The notes under the pieces were generated by a model, which worked only from the letters and a program-made list of their open reading frames with translations, had not been told where the DNA came from and made no database searches. Both the position numbers and the translations under genes were made by a program. Of a DNA stretch of 64,000 nucleotides, positions 53,528 through 61,672 are shown in pieces. Within the stretch, counting starts at the first letter, position 1. Each line of letters opens with the position of its first letter. The DNA comes from Clostridiales bacterium (GTDB taxonomy: Bacteria; Bacillota; Clostridia; Oscillospirales; Oscillospiraceae), in NCBI GenBank assembly GCA_004551945.1, contig SFPN01000013.1:62001-126000 (forward strand), read 5' to 3'.

Positions 53528-54793
53528 ATGAGTTCCCTGCGGCACTGGCTGTGGCTGGCCACCCGGGGCAGCGCCCCGGGCATGTATGCCATGCGGCTTC
53601 TGGAGCACTTCGGCACGCCCGAGAGCGTCTACCACGCGGACAAGGAGGCCTATAACCGGGTGGAAGGCCTGCCCAGCCGGGTGCGGAAGGCCCTGCTGGA
53701 CAAGAGCCTGGACCAAGCTGACCACATCCTCCACCAGTGCGAGGAGCTGGGGGTCCGGGTGCTCACCATCCAGGACGCGGACTATCCCCAGCGGCTGAGC
53801 CAGCTGTCCGCGCCCCCCTGCGTCCTCTATGTGAAGGGAACCCTTCCCCAAGTGGACCAGGAGGCCGCCATCACCCTGGTGGGTGCCCGGCAGGCCAGCC
53901 CCTACGGGGTGATGACCGCCCGGCGGCTGGGCCTGGACCTGGCCCGGCAGGGCGCCCTGGTGGTCAGCGGCACCGCCCGTGGTATCGACACTGCCGCCCT
54001 GGAGGGCGCTCTCAGCGGCGGAGGAAAGGTCCTGGCCGTGCTGGGCTGCGGCATTGACGTGGTCTACCCCTGGGGGAGAGAGGACCTCTACAGCGACGTG
54101 GCCGCTGCCGGGGCACTGCTCAGCGAGTACCCGCCGGGCACCCCGCCTCTGGGGTCCCACTTCCCCGTGCGAAACCGCCTGCTGGCGGGCCTGAGCCTGG
54201 GAACCGTGGTGGTGGAGGGGACGGAGTCCAGCGGCTCTCTCATCACCGCCCGGTGGGCCCTGGAGTCCGACCGGGACGTGTTTGCCGTCCCCGGAAACAT
54301 CGACGTCCCCTTAAGCCGGGGACCCAACGGCCTCATCCGCCGGGGGGAGGCCAAGCTGATCCAGGACGCCTGGGATATTCTGGAGGAATATGAATTCCTC
54401 TATCCGGCGAAACTGCATCCCAGAGCCCCCTTGCCGCCCCAGGCGGAGCAGGCCCGGCTGAACGTGCCGGTGTCCGCCCCCAAGACGGCAGAACCCAAAA
54501 GGGAGGAAGTCCAGCCCCAGCCGGAGAAGCTGGTGCTGGACCTGAGAAAGGACCCGGAGGCCTGCACAGACGACGAGGCCGCCTTGCTCCGGGCCCTCCA
54601 GGGGGAAGTCACCCGGACGGCGGACGACCTGGTGGAGGAAACGGGCATTCCCGCCCGGCGGGTGATGTCGGCCCTTACCATGCTCCAGGTCCGGCAGTTG
54701 GTGAAGCAGCACCCCGGCCGGGGGTATGAGGCCCTGGTACTTTTAAAAGAGGAAACAACAGACCGGCGCGGAACGCCCGGGCTGAAACCATAG
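53528..54793 (+). CDS. dprA: DNA-processing protein DprA
   Basis: Binds incoming single-stranded DNA and loads RecA during transformation; also conserved in species not known to be competent. The 421-residue protein has an N-terminal HhH/SAM-like region, the Rossmann core with TLVGARQASPYG and VVSGTARGIDTAALEGAL, and a C-terminal winged-helix (DDLVEETGIPARRVMSAL). AAAAGGAGG precedes the ATG. It lies directly before topA, the usual dprA-topA order. Confidence 0.95.
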   Translation: MSSLRHWLWLATRGSAPGMYAMRLLEHFGTPESVYHADKEAYNRVEGLPSRVRKALLDKSLDQADHILHQCEELGVRVLTIQDADYPQRLSQLSAPPCVLYVKGTLPQVDQEAAITLVGARQASPYGVMTARRLGLDLARQGALVVSGTARGIDTAALEGALSGGGKVLAVLGCGIDVVYPWGREDLYSDVAAAGALLSEYPPGTPPLGSHFPVRNRLLAGLSLGTVVVEGTESSGSLITARWALESDRDVFAVPGNIDVPLSRGPNGLIRRGEAKLIQDAWDILEEYEFLYPAKLHPRAPLPPQAEQARLNVPVSAPKTAEPKREEVQPQPEKLVLDLRKDPEACTDDEAALLRALQGEVTRTADDLVEETGIPARRVMSALTMLQVRQLVKQHPGRGYEALVLLKEETTDRRGTPGLKP

Positions 54794-54823
54794 CGCAACG
54801 GAACAAAACACGGAGGTTACAAC

Positions 54824-57211
54824 GTGGCAAAGACGAATCTGGTGATCGTAGAGTCACCGGCTAAGGCAAAGACCATCGGAAAATATCTGGGGCCGGACTA
54901 TCAGGTGCTGGCCTCCATGGGGCATGTCCGGGACCTGCCCAAGAGCAAGATGGGGGTAGACATCGAGCACGGCTTCGAGCCGGACTACCAGCCCATTAAG
55001 GGAAAGGAGGAGACCATCGCCCTGCTGAAGGACGCGGCGGACGAAAGCGCCAAGGTGTACCTGGCCACCGACCCGGACCGGGAAGGGGAGGCCATCTCCT
55101 GGCACCTGAAGGAGCTGCTGGACCTGCCGGAGGACAAGGCCAGCCGGGTTACCTTCAACGAGATCACCAAAAAGGTGGTCACCGAGAGCATCGCCGCCCC
55201 CCGGGACATTGACCAGAACCTGGTGGACGCCCAGCAGGCCCGGCGCATTCTGGACCGGATTGTGGGCTATGAGCTCTCCCCCCTGCTGTGGAAGAAGATC
55301 CGCCGGGGCCTGTCCGCCGGCCGGGTCCAGTCCGTGGCCACCCGCCTGGTGGCCGAGCGGGAAGAGGAGATCCGCGCCTTCGTCCCCGAGGAATACTGGA
55401 CTCTGGAGGTGTTGCTGGACCGGATTGCCCCCAACACCGGCAGCTTCAAGGCCCAGTTCTACGGCCGGGAGAAGAAGCAGGAGCTGAAATCCAAGGAACA
55501 GGTGGACCAGGTTCTGGCCGCCATCCAGACCGCCCCCTTCCAGGTCAGCTCCATCAAGCGCCAGGACAAGACCCGCTCTCCCGCGCCCCCCTTCATCACC
55601 AGCACCCTCCAGCAGGAGGCCAGCCGGAAGCTGAACATGAGTCCCCGGCGGACCATGTCCATCGCCCAGCAGCTGTATGAGGGCGTGGATATCCAGGGAG
55701 AGGGCACCGTGGGTCTTATCACCTACATGCGTACCGACTCCCTGCGCCTGTCCGACGAGGCCATTGCCGCCGCCCGGCAGTTTGCCGCCGCCCGGTATGG
55801 GGAGAAGTACCTGCCGGACACCCCCCGGCGGTTCAAGACCAAGGCCGGGGCACAGGACGCCCACGAGGCCATCCGCCCCTCCAACGTGGAGCTGACCCCC
55901 GAGAGCATCAAAAAGGACCTGACCCCGGAGCAGTTCCGGCTGTATAAGCTGATCTGGAGCCGCTTCCTGGCCAGCCAGATGGCCGCCGCCGTTTACGACA
56001 GCGTGAACCTGGAGGTCACCAGCGCCGGGTATGTGTTCAAGGCCAGCCGGTCCGAGGTGAAGTTCCCGGGCTTTCTGGCGGTGTACGAGGAGGGCAAGGA
56101 CGAGGAGTCCAGCGAGATCCAGACCCCTCTGCCCAACCTGAAGGAGGGGGAGGAGCTGAAAAACGCCGGGGTGAAGCCCGAGCAGAAGTTCACCCAGCCC
56201 CCCACCCGGTACACCGAGGCCACTCTCATCCGGGCTTTGGAGGAGCGGGGCATCGGCCGCCCTTCCACCTACGCCCCCACCATCACCACCATCATGAGCC
56301 GGGAGTATGTGGTGAAGGACGGCAAGTACCTGCACACCACCCCCCTGGGGGAGGTGGTCACCAACCTGATGAAGGATAAGTTCCACGACATTGTGGACTA
56401 TGACTTTACCGCCACCATGGAAAACCGTCTGGACAAGGTGGAAAGCGGCGACGAGAACTGGAAGTCGGTGCTGGAGGACTTTTACCAGGGCTTCAGCCAG
56501 GAGATGACCCAGGCGGAAAAGGACCTGGACGGCACCCGGATTAAGGTCCCCGACGAGCTTTCCGACGAGATCTGCGACGTGTGCGGCAAGCAGATGGTGG
56601 TGAAATCCGGCCGGTTCGGCCGGTTCCTGGCCTGCCCGGGGTTCCCGGAGTGCACCTTCACCAAGCCCCTGGTTATTGAGATGCCGGGCAAGTGCCCCAA
56701 GTGCGGCAGCCGCCTGCTGAAAAAGACCTCCCGGAACGGCTACACCTACTACGGCTGCGAGCGCAACGGAGACAAGCTGGGCCGGGCCTGCGATTTTATG
56801 ACCTGGGACGTGCCCGTGAAGGACAACTGCCCCGAGTGCGGCTGGACCATGTTCAAAAAGTCCGGCCGGGGCTTTAAGAAGCCCTTCTGCATCAACGAAA
56901 GCTGCGCCGCCTTCGTCCCCGAGGACAAGCGGGGAGGCTACCGGAAGAAAAAGACGGAGGAACCTGCCGCTGAGCCTGCTGCCGCCCCGGAAACCGGGGA
57001 GGAAAAGCCGGAGAAGAAAACCACCAAGAAAGCGGCCGCCGAGAAAAAGCCCGCGGCCAAAAAGACCACGGCGAAAAAGACCACCAAGGCCGCAGACGGG
57101 GCGGAGGAGAAAAAGCCCGCCGCAAAAAAGGCGACTGCTAAAAAGACGGCAGCCAAGAAAACCACCACGAAAAAAACCACGGCCAAAAAGAAGGCGGAGG
57201 AGGACGGATGA
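54824..57211 (+). CDS. topA: DNA topoisomerase I
   Basis: Type IA topoisomerase relaxing negative supercoils. The 795-residue protein has the TOPRIM start VIVESPAKAKTIGKYLG, DPDREGEAISWHL (metal-binding acids), and the catalytic Tyr301 in ITYMRTDS. Three Cys4-type zinc ribbons follow (about residues 585-700): CDVCGKQM, CPKCGSRL and CPECGWTM. The last 65 residues are a low-complexity Lys/Ala/Thr tail (repeated KKTT and AKKT) resembling histone H1, probably DNA-binding. It starts with GTG and overlaps trmFO by four bases. Confidence 0.96.
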   Translation: MAKTNLVIVESPAKAKTIGKYLGPDYQVLASMGHVRDLPKSKMGVDIEHGFEPDYQPIKGKEETIALLKDAADESAKVYLATDPDREGEAISWHLKELLDLPEDKASRVTFNEITKKVVTESIAAPRDIDQNLVDAQQARRILDRIVGYELSPLLWKKIRRGLSAGRVQSVATRLVAEREEEIRAFVPEEYWTLEVLLDRIAPNTGSFKAQFYGREKKQELKSKEQVDQVLAAIQTAPFQVSSIKRQDKTRSPAPPFITSTLQQEASRKLNMSPRRTMSIAQQLYEGVDIQGEGTVGLITYMRTDSLRLSDEAIAAARQFAAARYGEKYLPDTPRRFKTKAGAQDAHEAIRPSNVELTPESIKKDLTPEQFRLYKLIWSRFLASQMAAAVYDSVNLEVTSAGYVFKASRSEVKFPGFLAVYEEGKDEESSEIQTPLPNLKEGEELKNAGVKPEQKFTQPPTRYTEATLIRALEERGIGRPSTYAPTITTIMSREYVVKDGKYLHTTPLGEVVTNLMKDKFHDIVDYDFTATMENRLDKVESGDENWKSVLEDFYQGFSQEMTQAEKDLDGTRIKVPDELSDEICDVCGKQMVVKSGRFGRFLACPGFPECTFTKPLVIEMPGKCPKCGSRLLKKTSRNGYTYYGCERNGDKLGRACDFMTWDVPVKDNCPECGWTMFKKSGRGFKKPFCINESCAAFVPEDKRGGYRKKKTEEPAAEPAAAPETGEEKPEKKTTKKAAAEKKPAAKKTTAKKTTKAADGAEEKKPAAKKATAKKTAAKKTTTKKTTAKKKAEEDG

Positions 57212-58515
57212 TGGAGCAGGTGCAGGTGATCGGCGCGGGCCTGGCCGGGTGCGAAGCCGCCTGGCAGCTGGCCCAGCGGGGCATTCCCGTGGCGCTCTGG
57301 GAGATGAAGCCCCGGAAAAAGACCCCCGCCCACCACTCCGACCTTTTTGGGGAGCTGGTGTGCTCCAACTCCCTCCGGTCCGACCAGCTGGAAAACGCGG
57401 TGGGCCTGCTGAAGGAGGAGCTGCGGAGGCTTAACTCCCTGATCCTCCGGTGCGCCGACGAGCACCGGGTGGCCGCCGGAGGCGCTTTGGCGGTGGACCG
57501 GCTGGGCTTTTCCCAGGCCATTACCGACGCGGTGCGCTCCCACCCCCTCATTCAGGTGAAGGAAGGGGAGGTTACCCAGTTGCCCGACGAGGGCCAGGTC
57601 ATTGTGGCCACCGGCCCTCTCACCTCGGATGCTTTGGCTCAGGCCATCGCCCAGCGGTATCCGGCCAGCGGCTACCTGCACTTTTACGACGCGGCGGCCC
57701 CCCTGGTGACCTTCGAGAGCGTGGACATGGACAGCGCCTACTTTGCCTCCCGGTACGACAAGGGGACCCCTGACTACATTAACTGCCCCCTGAGCCAGGA
57801 GGAGTACCTGGCCTTTTGGCAGGCTTTGTCCCAGGCCAGGGAGGCTCCCGTCCACGGGTTTGAGGATAAGAACGTGTTTGAGGGCTGCATGCCCGTGGAG
57901 GTCATGGCCCGGCGGGGGGAGCAGACCCTGTGCTTCGGTCCCTTAAAACCCCGGGGCCTGCCGGACCCCAAGACCGGGAAGGAGCCCTACGCCGTGGTCC
58001 AGCTCCGGCGGGACAACGAGGCGGGCACCATTTACAACCTGGTGGGCTTTCAGACCCACCTGACCTGGCCGGAGCAGAAGCGGGTGTTTTCCATGATCCC
58101 CGCCCTGAAAAACGCCGAGTTTGTCCGCTACGGGGTGATGCACCGGAACACTTATCTGGACTCCCCCCGGCTGCTGGACCGGTACTACCGGGTGAAGGCC
58201 GAGCCCAGAATCTGCTTTGCCGGGCAGGTCACCGGGGTGGAGGGCTATGTGGAGTCCACCGCCTCCGGCTGCCTGGCGGCCATGGAGATGGCCCGGCGCA
58301 TCCAGGGCAAGGCCCCGGCGGATTTCCCCCAGGAGACCGCCATCGGCGCCCTGGCCCTTTACATCAGCAACGAATCGGTGGCCAATTTCCAGCCCATGAA
58401 CGTCAACTTCGGCATCATGCCGCCCCTGGGCTACCGGGTCAAGGGAAAGCGCAACAAGAACGCTGAGCTCTCCCGCCGGGCGCTGGAAGCATTGGACGCC
58501 ATGGATCTGGCTTGA
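57208..58515 (+). CDS. trmFO: tRNA (uracil54-C5)-methyltransferase TrmFO
   Basis: Folate/FAD-dependent methylation of tRNA U54 to ribothymidine. The 435-residue protein has the FAD motif VIGAGLAGCEAAWQLA (about residues 6-21), HHSDLFGELVCSNSLRSDQL and MNVNFGIMPPL at the C-terminus, typical of TrmFO rather than MnmG. It overlaps the topA stop (ATGA). topA-trmFO is a conserved Firmicutes pairing. Confidence 0.96.
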   Translation: MMEQVQVIGAGLAGCEAAWQLAQRGIPVALWEMKPRKKTPAHHSDLFGELVCSNSLRSDQLENAVGLLKEELRRLNSLILRCADEHRVAAGGALAVDRLGFSQAITDAVRSHPLIQVKEGEVTQLPDEGQVIVATGPLTSDALAQAIAQRYPASGYLHFYDAAAPLVTFESVDMDSAYFASRYDKGTPDYINCPLSQEEYLAFWQALSQAREAPVHGFEDKNVFEGCMPVEVMARRGEQTLCFGPLKPRGLPDPKTGKEPYAVVQLRRDNEAGTIYNLVGFQTHLTWPEQKRVFSMIPALKNAEFVRYGVMHRNTYLDSPRLLDRYYRVKAEPRICFAGQVTGVEGYVESTASGCLAAMEMARRIQGKAPADFPQETAIGALALYISNESVANFQPMNVNFGIMPPLGYRVKGKRNKNAELSRRALEALDAMDLA

Positions 58516-58535
58516 GTGAGCAGAAAGGAACGGAC

Positions 58536-59570
58536 ATGAAGATCATTTTGGACGCCATGGGCGGCGACAACGCCCCTCTGGCCCCGGTGGAAGGGGCCAT
58601 CCAGGCGGCAGAGCAGCTGGGTGTGGACGTGGTCCTCACCGGCAGGGAGCCGGACATCCGGGCCTGCCTGGAGCAGCTGGGCCGCAAGAGCCTGCCCAAG
58701 GGCATGGAGATCGTACACACCCAGGAGATTATCACCATGGAGGACAACCCTGCCCGGGCCTTCCGGGACAAGCCGGACTCCTCCATGACGGTGGGCCTGC
58801 GGATGCTGAAGGCCGGGGAGGGGGACGCCTTCGTCTCCGCCGGCAGCACCGGCGCTCTGCTCTCCGGGGCAACCCTCACCGTGGGGCGCATCCGGGGCAT
58901 CCGCCGGGCGGCTTTGGCCCCTGTGGTACCCAGCGCTTCGGGGGGTATGGTCCTCATCGACTGCGGCGCCACCGCCGACTGCACCCCGGAATATCTGCTC
59001 CAGTACGCCTATATGGGCTCCTACTACGCCCAGAAGTTTCTGGGGGTGGAAAAGCCCCGGGTGGGCCTGCTGAACATCGGCGTGGAGCCCAGCAAGGGCC
59101 TGGACCTGCACCGGGAGACCTACCCCCTGCTCCAGAAGGCCCACGAGGAGGGCCGCATCCAGTTCGTGGGCAACGTGGAGGGCCGAGAGGCCATCAGCCA
59201 GGGGGTGGACGTGCTGGTGACCGACGGGTTCACCGGCAACATCTTCCTGAAAACCTTTGAGGGCGCCGCCCTGCTCTTTGCCAAAAAGCTCAAGGGGATG
59301 CTCCTGTCCAGCGGGAAGAGCAAGGTGGCCGCCCTGCTGCTGAAGGACAAAGTGGCCGAATTTAAGAAGGAGTTTGACCCCGGAGAGATCGGGGGCACCG
59401 CCCTGCTGGGCATCTCCAAGCCGGTGATTAAGGCCCACGGCTCCTCCAACGCTTACGCCTTTTTCAACGCCATGCGCCAGGCGGTTTCGGTGGCTCAGTC
59501 GGGGATTATTCAGGACATCACCGACAATGTGGAGTACATGCGCGTGAACAAGGTCAAGGCCGGAGAGTGA
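58536..59570 (+). CDS. plsX: Phosphate acyltransferase PlsX
   Basis: Converts acyl-ACP to acyl-phosphate for phospholipid synthesis. The 344-residue protein begins MKIILDAMGGDNAPLAPVEG and has SAGSTGALLSGATL, LIDCGATADCTPEYLLQYA, NVEGREAISQGVDVLVTDGF and GGTALLGISKPVIKAHGSSN. AAAGGAAC lies before ATG 58536; a GTG-type upstream frame overlaps trmFO. acpP and rnc follow. Confidence 0.96.
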   Translation: MKIILDAMGGDNAPLAPVEGAIQAAEQLGVDVVLTGREPDIRACLEQLGRKSLPKGMEIVHTQEIITMEDNPARAFRDKPDSSMTVGLRMLKAGEGDAFVSAGSTGALLSGATLTVGRIRGIRRAALAPVVPSASGGMVLIDCGATADCTPEYLLQYAYMGSYYAQKFLGVEKPRVGLLNIGVEPSKGLDLHRETYPLLQKAHEEGRIQFVGNVEGREAISQGVDVLVTDGFTGNIFLKTFEGAALLFAKKLKGMLLSSGKSKVAALLLKDKVAEFKKEFDPGEIGGTALLGISKPVIKAHGSSNAYAFFNAMRQAVSVAQSGIIQDITDNVEYMRVNKVKAGE

Positions 59571-59607
59571 ACCGCGGCGACTTGCCTGGATTTTTCCAAT
59601 TTGCCTA

Positions 59608-59636
59608 TTGACAGCACATGAAATTATCCCTATAGT
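59608..59636 (+). promoter_or_regulatory. Promoter for acpP
   Basis: Perfect TTGACA (59608-59613), 17-nt spacer, TATAGT (59631-59636). No FapR-like operator recognised. Confidence 0.85.
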
Positions 59637-59716
59637 AAAGAGCAGTTAAATAACCACTTTGGAATTTAACAGAACAGTATTTCCGGCGAAACGGATTCCA
59701 AAAGGAGCAGTATGGT

Positions 59717-59953
59717 ATGATTTTAGAGAAGCTGAAAGGTTTGATTGCGGATCAGTTGGGCGTGGACGCGAACAGTATCTCCATGGACACCAACTTCGAG
59801 GAAGATCTGGGCGTCGATTCTCTGGATATCGTAGAGCTGTCTATGGCTCTGGAAGAGGAATTTGACATCGGCGAAATGAGCGAAGAGGACCTGGCCACCA
59901 TCAAGACGGTGGGAGACCTGGTCGGCTATTTGCAGCGCAAGCTGGATTTATAA
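59717..59953 (+). CDS. acpP: Acyl carrier protein
   Basis: Carries acyl chains on a phosphopantetheine arm in fatty acid synthesis. The 78-residue acidic protein has the modification site Ser35 in [19 protein letters not shown] is 11 nt upstream of the ATG; codon use is less GC-biased than its neighbours, fitting high expression. Preceded by plsX and followed by rnc, as in many bacteria. Confidence 0.97.
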   Translation: MILEKLKGLIADQLGVDANSISMDTNFEEDLGVDSLDIVELSMALEEEFDIGEMSEEDLATIKTVGDLVGYLQRKLDL

Positions 59954-59976
59954 TATAACAGCGCAACCTGCCTGCC

Positions 59977-60008
59977 GGCCCCCGTCCTTTGGCGGGGGCC
60001 GCAGTTTG
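59977..60008 (+). terminator. Hairpin between acpP and rnc
   Basis: Stem GGCCCCCG/CGGGGGCC with an 8-nt loop and only a short T stretch (GCAGTTTGA). Probably attenuates read-through so that acpP is made in excess of rnc. Confidence 0.6.
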
Positions 60009-60029
60009 ATAGAGAAAGGAGCGGACACC

Positions 60030-60713
60030 ATGAAGACCCTGGAAGAGAAGATCGGCTACACCTTCCGCGATCCCACGCTGCTGGAAAACGCCCTGACCCA
60101 CAGCTCCTATGCCAACGAGCACCGGGAGAAGGGGATGCCCAGCAACGAGCGGCTGGAGTTTCTGGGGGACTCGATTCTGGGTCTCGTGGTGGCAGACCAC
60201 CTCTACCGCACCCGGCCGGACCTGCCCGAGGGGGACCTGACCCGCATCCGGGCGGCCCTGGTGTGCGAGAGCAGCCTGGTGGAGGTGGCCAAGTCCCTGG
60301 ACCTGGGCAGCTACCTGAAACTGGGCAAGGGGGAGGAGAGCGGCGGCGGCCGCCACCGTCCCTCCATCCAGGCGGACGCGGTGGAGGCCATGCTGGCTGC
60401 GGTCTATCTGGACGGGGGCATCGGCCAGGCCCGGAAGCTGATCCACACCCTGGTGATCCGCCAGGAGAGGGAGAAAACCGCCGCCGGGCGGGACTATAAA
60501 ACCGCCCTCCAGGAGCTGGTCCAGCGGGAGAGCGGCCAGGTGCTGTCCTACCGTCTGGTGGGGGAGAGCGGCCCGGACCACGCCAAGACCTTCTCCATGG
60601 AGGTCCTGCTCAACGGCCAGCCCATCGGCGCCGGTGAGGGCCGCAGCAAGAAGGAAGCCGAACAGGCCGCGGCCAAGGCAGCGGTAGGGAAGCTGGAGAA
60701 AAATCGCGTATGA
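60030..60713 (+). CDS. rnc: Ribonuclease III
   Basis: Cleaves double-stranded RNA, including rRNA precursors. The 227-residue protein has the signature NERLEFLGDSILGLVVADHL (about residues 36-55) and a C-terminal double-stranded RNA-binding domain ending GRSKKEAEQAAAKAAVGKL. ATG 60030 has AAAGGAG upstream. Overlaps the next gene by ATGA. Confidence 0.96.
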   Translation: MKTLEEKIGYTFRDPTLLENALTHSSYANEHREKGMPSNERLEFLGDSILGLVVADHLYRTRPDLPEGDLTRIRAALVCESSLVEVAKSLDLGSYLKLGKGEESGGGRHRPSIQADAVEAMLAAVYLDGGIGQARKLIHTLVIRQEREKTAAGRDYKTALQELVQRESGQVLSYRLVGESGPDHAKTFSMEVLLNGQPIGAGEGRSKKEAEQAAAKAAVGKLEKNRV

Positions 60714-61207
60714 ACAAAAACAGAAGAAATATTCTCATCGCCGTGGTCCTGCTGGTGATCCTGCTGGTGATGCCCTTCTGGGGGTCCATCAAGGGGCTGA
60801 TCACCGGGGAGGACGCCTCCACCGGTGCCACCACCGAAGCGCCTCAGGTGACCTGCACCCTGGCAGTGTCCGTCCAGCCTGCGCTGGAGGACATTGATTT
60901 GGTGAAGGAGGAAGCCCGGGACCTGCTGCCGGAGGACGGCTGGCTGCTGGCGGAAACCCAGGTCACCCTGTCTGAGGGATCGACCCTGCTGGACGCTTTG
61001 CAGACGGCCTGCCGGGAGGCAGGGCTTGCCGTGGAGGCCAGCAGCGGCTATGTGGAAGCCATCGGCGGCCTGCGGGCCGGGGACGGGGGCGACCTGTCCG
61101 GCTGGACCTACACCGTAAACGGCGAAACCGTCATGACCGGCGCCGGGGAGCTGGAAGTCCAGGAGGGCGACCAGATCCTCTGGAGCTATGTCTGCACCTG
61201 GGAGTAA
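60710..61207 (+). CDS. Membrane-anchored DUF4430 protein
   Basis: A 165-residue protein with one N-terminal span (about residues 8-29), a Thr/Ala linker and a C-terminal DUF4430/transcobalamin-like C-terminal domain: GSTLLDALQTACREAGL, then GWTYTVNGETVMTGAGELEV and GDQILWSYVCTWE. The fold is known from proteins that bind cobalamin or act in adhesion, but the function here is unknown. Translation is coupled to rnc. Confidence 0.82.
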   Translation: MNKNRRNILIAVVLLVILLVMPFWGSIKGLITGEDASTGATTEAPQVTCTLAVSVQPALEDIDLVKEEARDLLPEDGWLLAETQVTLSEGSTLLDALQTACREAGLAVEASSGYVEAIGGLRAGDGGDLSGWTYTVNGETVMTGAGELEVQEGDQILWSYVCTWE

Positions 61208-61210
61208 CGA

Positions 61211-61242
61211 AAAGAGAGACGAAAAACCGTCTCTCTTTTTTT
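61211..61242 (+). terminator. Terminator of the acpP-rnc operon
   Basis: Ten-base-pair stem AAAGAGAGAC/GTCTCTCTTT with an eight-base loop and a T run. Confidence 0.9.
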
Positions 61243-61247
61243 GCCTC

Positions 61248-61272
61248 TTGGCTCCCCATCTGGGGGAGCTGG
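61248..61272. repeat. Short interspersed palindromic repeat, copy 2 (partial)
   Basis: TTGGCTCCCCATCTGGGGGA followed by GCTG. Near-identical to 33658-33681; the second hairpin of copy 1 is missing. Like copy 1 it directly follows a terminator. Confidence 0.6.
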
Positions 61273-61321
61273 CAAAAGCAACCAGACCCAAGTCGTCCCG
61301 AAAAAGTGTCCTGAAAAACCC

Positions 61322-61350
61322 TTGACAACCCTGGCCGGACGTGCTATACT
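61322..61350 (+). promoter_or_regulatory. Promoter for the T-box and trpB
   Basis: Perfect TTGACA (61322-61327), 17-nt spacer, TATACT (61345-61350). Confidence 0.85.
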
Positions 61351-61359
61351 TCACTCAAC

Positions 61360-61637
61360 TAAACCGGTGAACGGGACGAGTACCCAGAATTCTGCCTGAC
61401 AAAGCGAGCTGCGGAGGGTGAAAGCGCAGCCCAGTGCGGACCTGGCGAATGGACCCGGGAGGGCGAACCCAACGCCGCAAGGCCAGTAGGGGAGACGGGA
61501 GAGAGCACGCCGTTACCACGTGCCGGCACTTGTTGGAGTGCGCTGAGAGGGCGCGATACGCGCCAAGCCGGGTGGCACCGCAGAAGTTTGTCGCTTCTGT
61601 CCCTGCAAAAACAATGCAAGGGACGGGGGCGTTTTTT
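61360..61637 (+). promoter_or_regulatory. Tryptophan T-box riboswitch
   Basis: tRNA-sensing leader filling the 465-nt gap before trpB. Visible parts: an AGTA motif (61379-61382) in stem I, a specifier-like GAA-UGG-A with UGG (Trp) at 61450-61452, the T-box GGGTGGCACCGCAG (61570-61583), and a terminator (about 61592-61637) whose stem includes GTCCCTGC/GCAAGGGAC and ends in a six-T run. Uncharged tRNA-Trp should pair with the T-box bulge and allow transcription of trpB. The UGG specifier agrees with the gene controlled. Confidence 0.9.
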
Positions 61638-61672
61638 GTTCCCCTCCCTTTACGAGAAAGGAGCTGACCATC

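Noticed and set aside
59571..59716. FapR operator before acpP
   Set aside because: No sequence resembling the FapR palindrome near the promoter.
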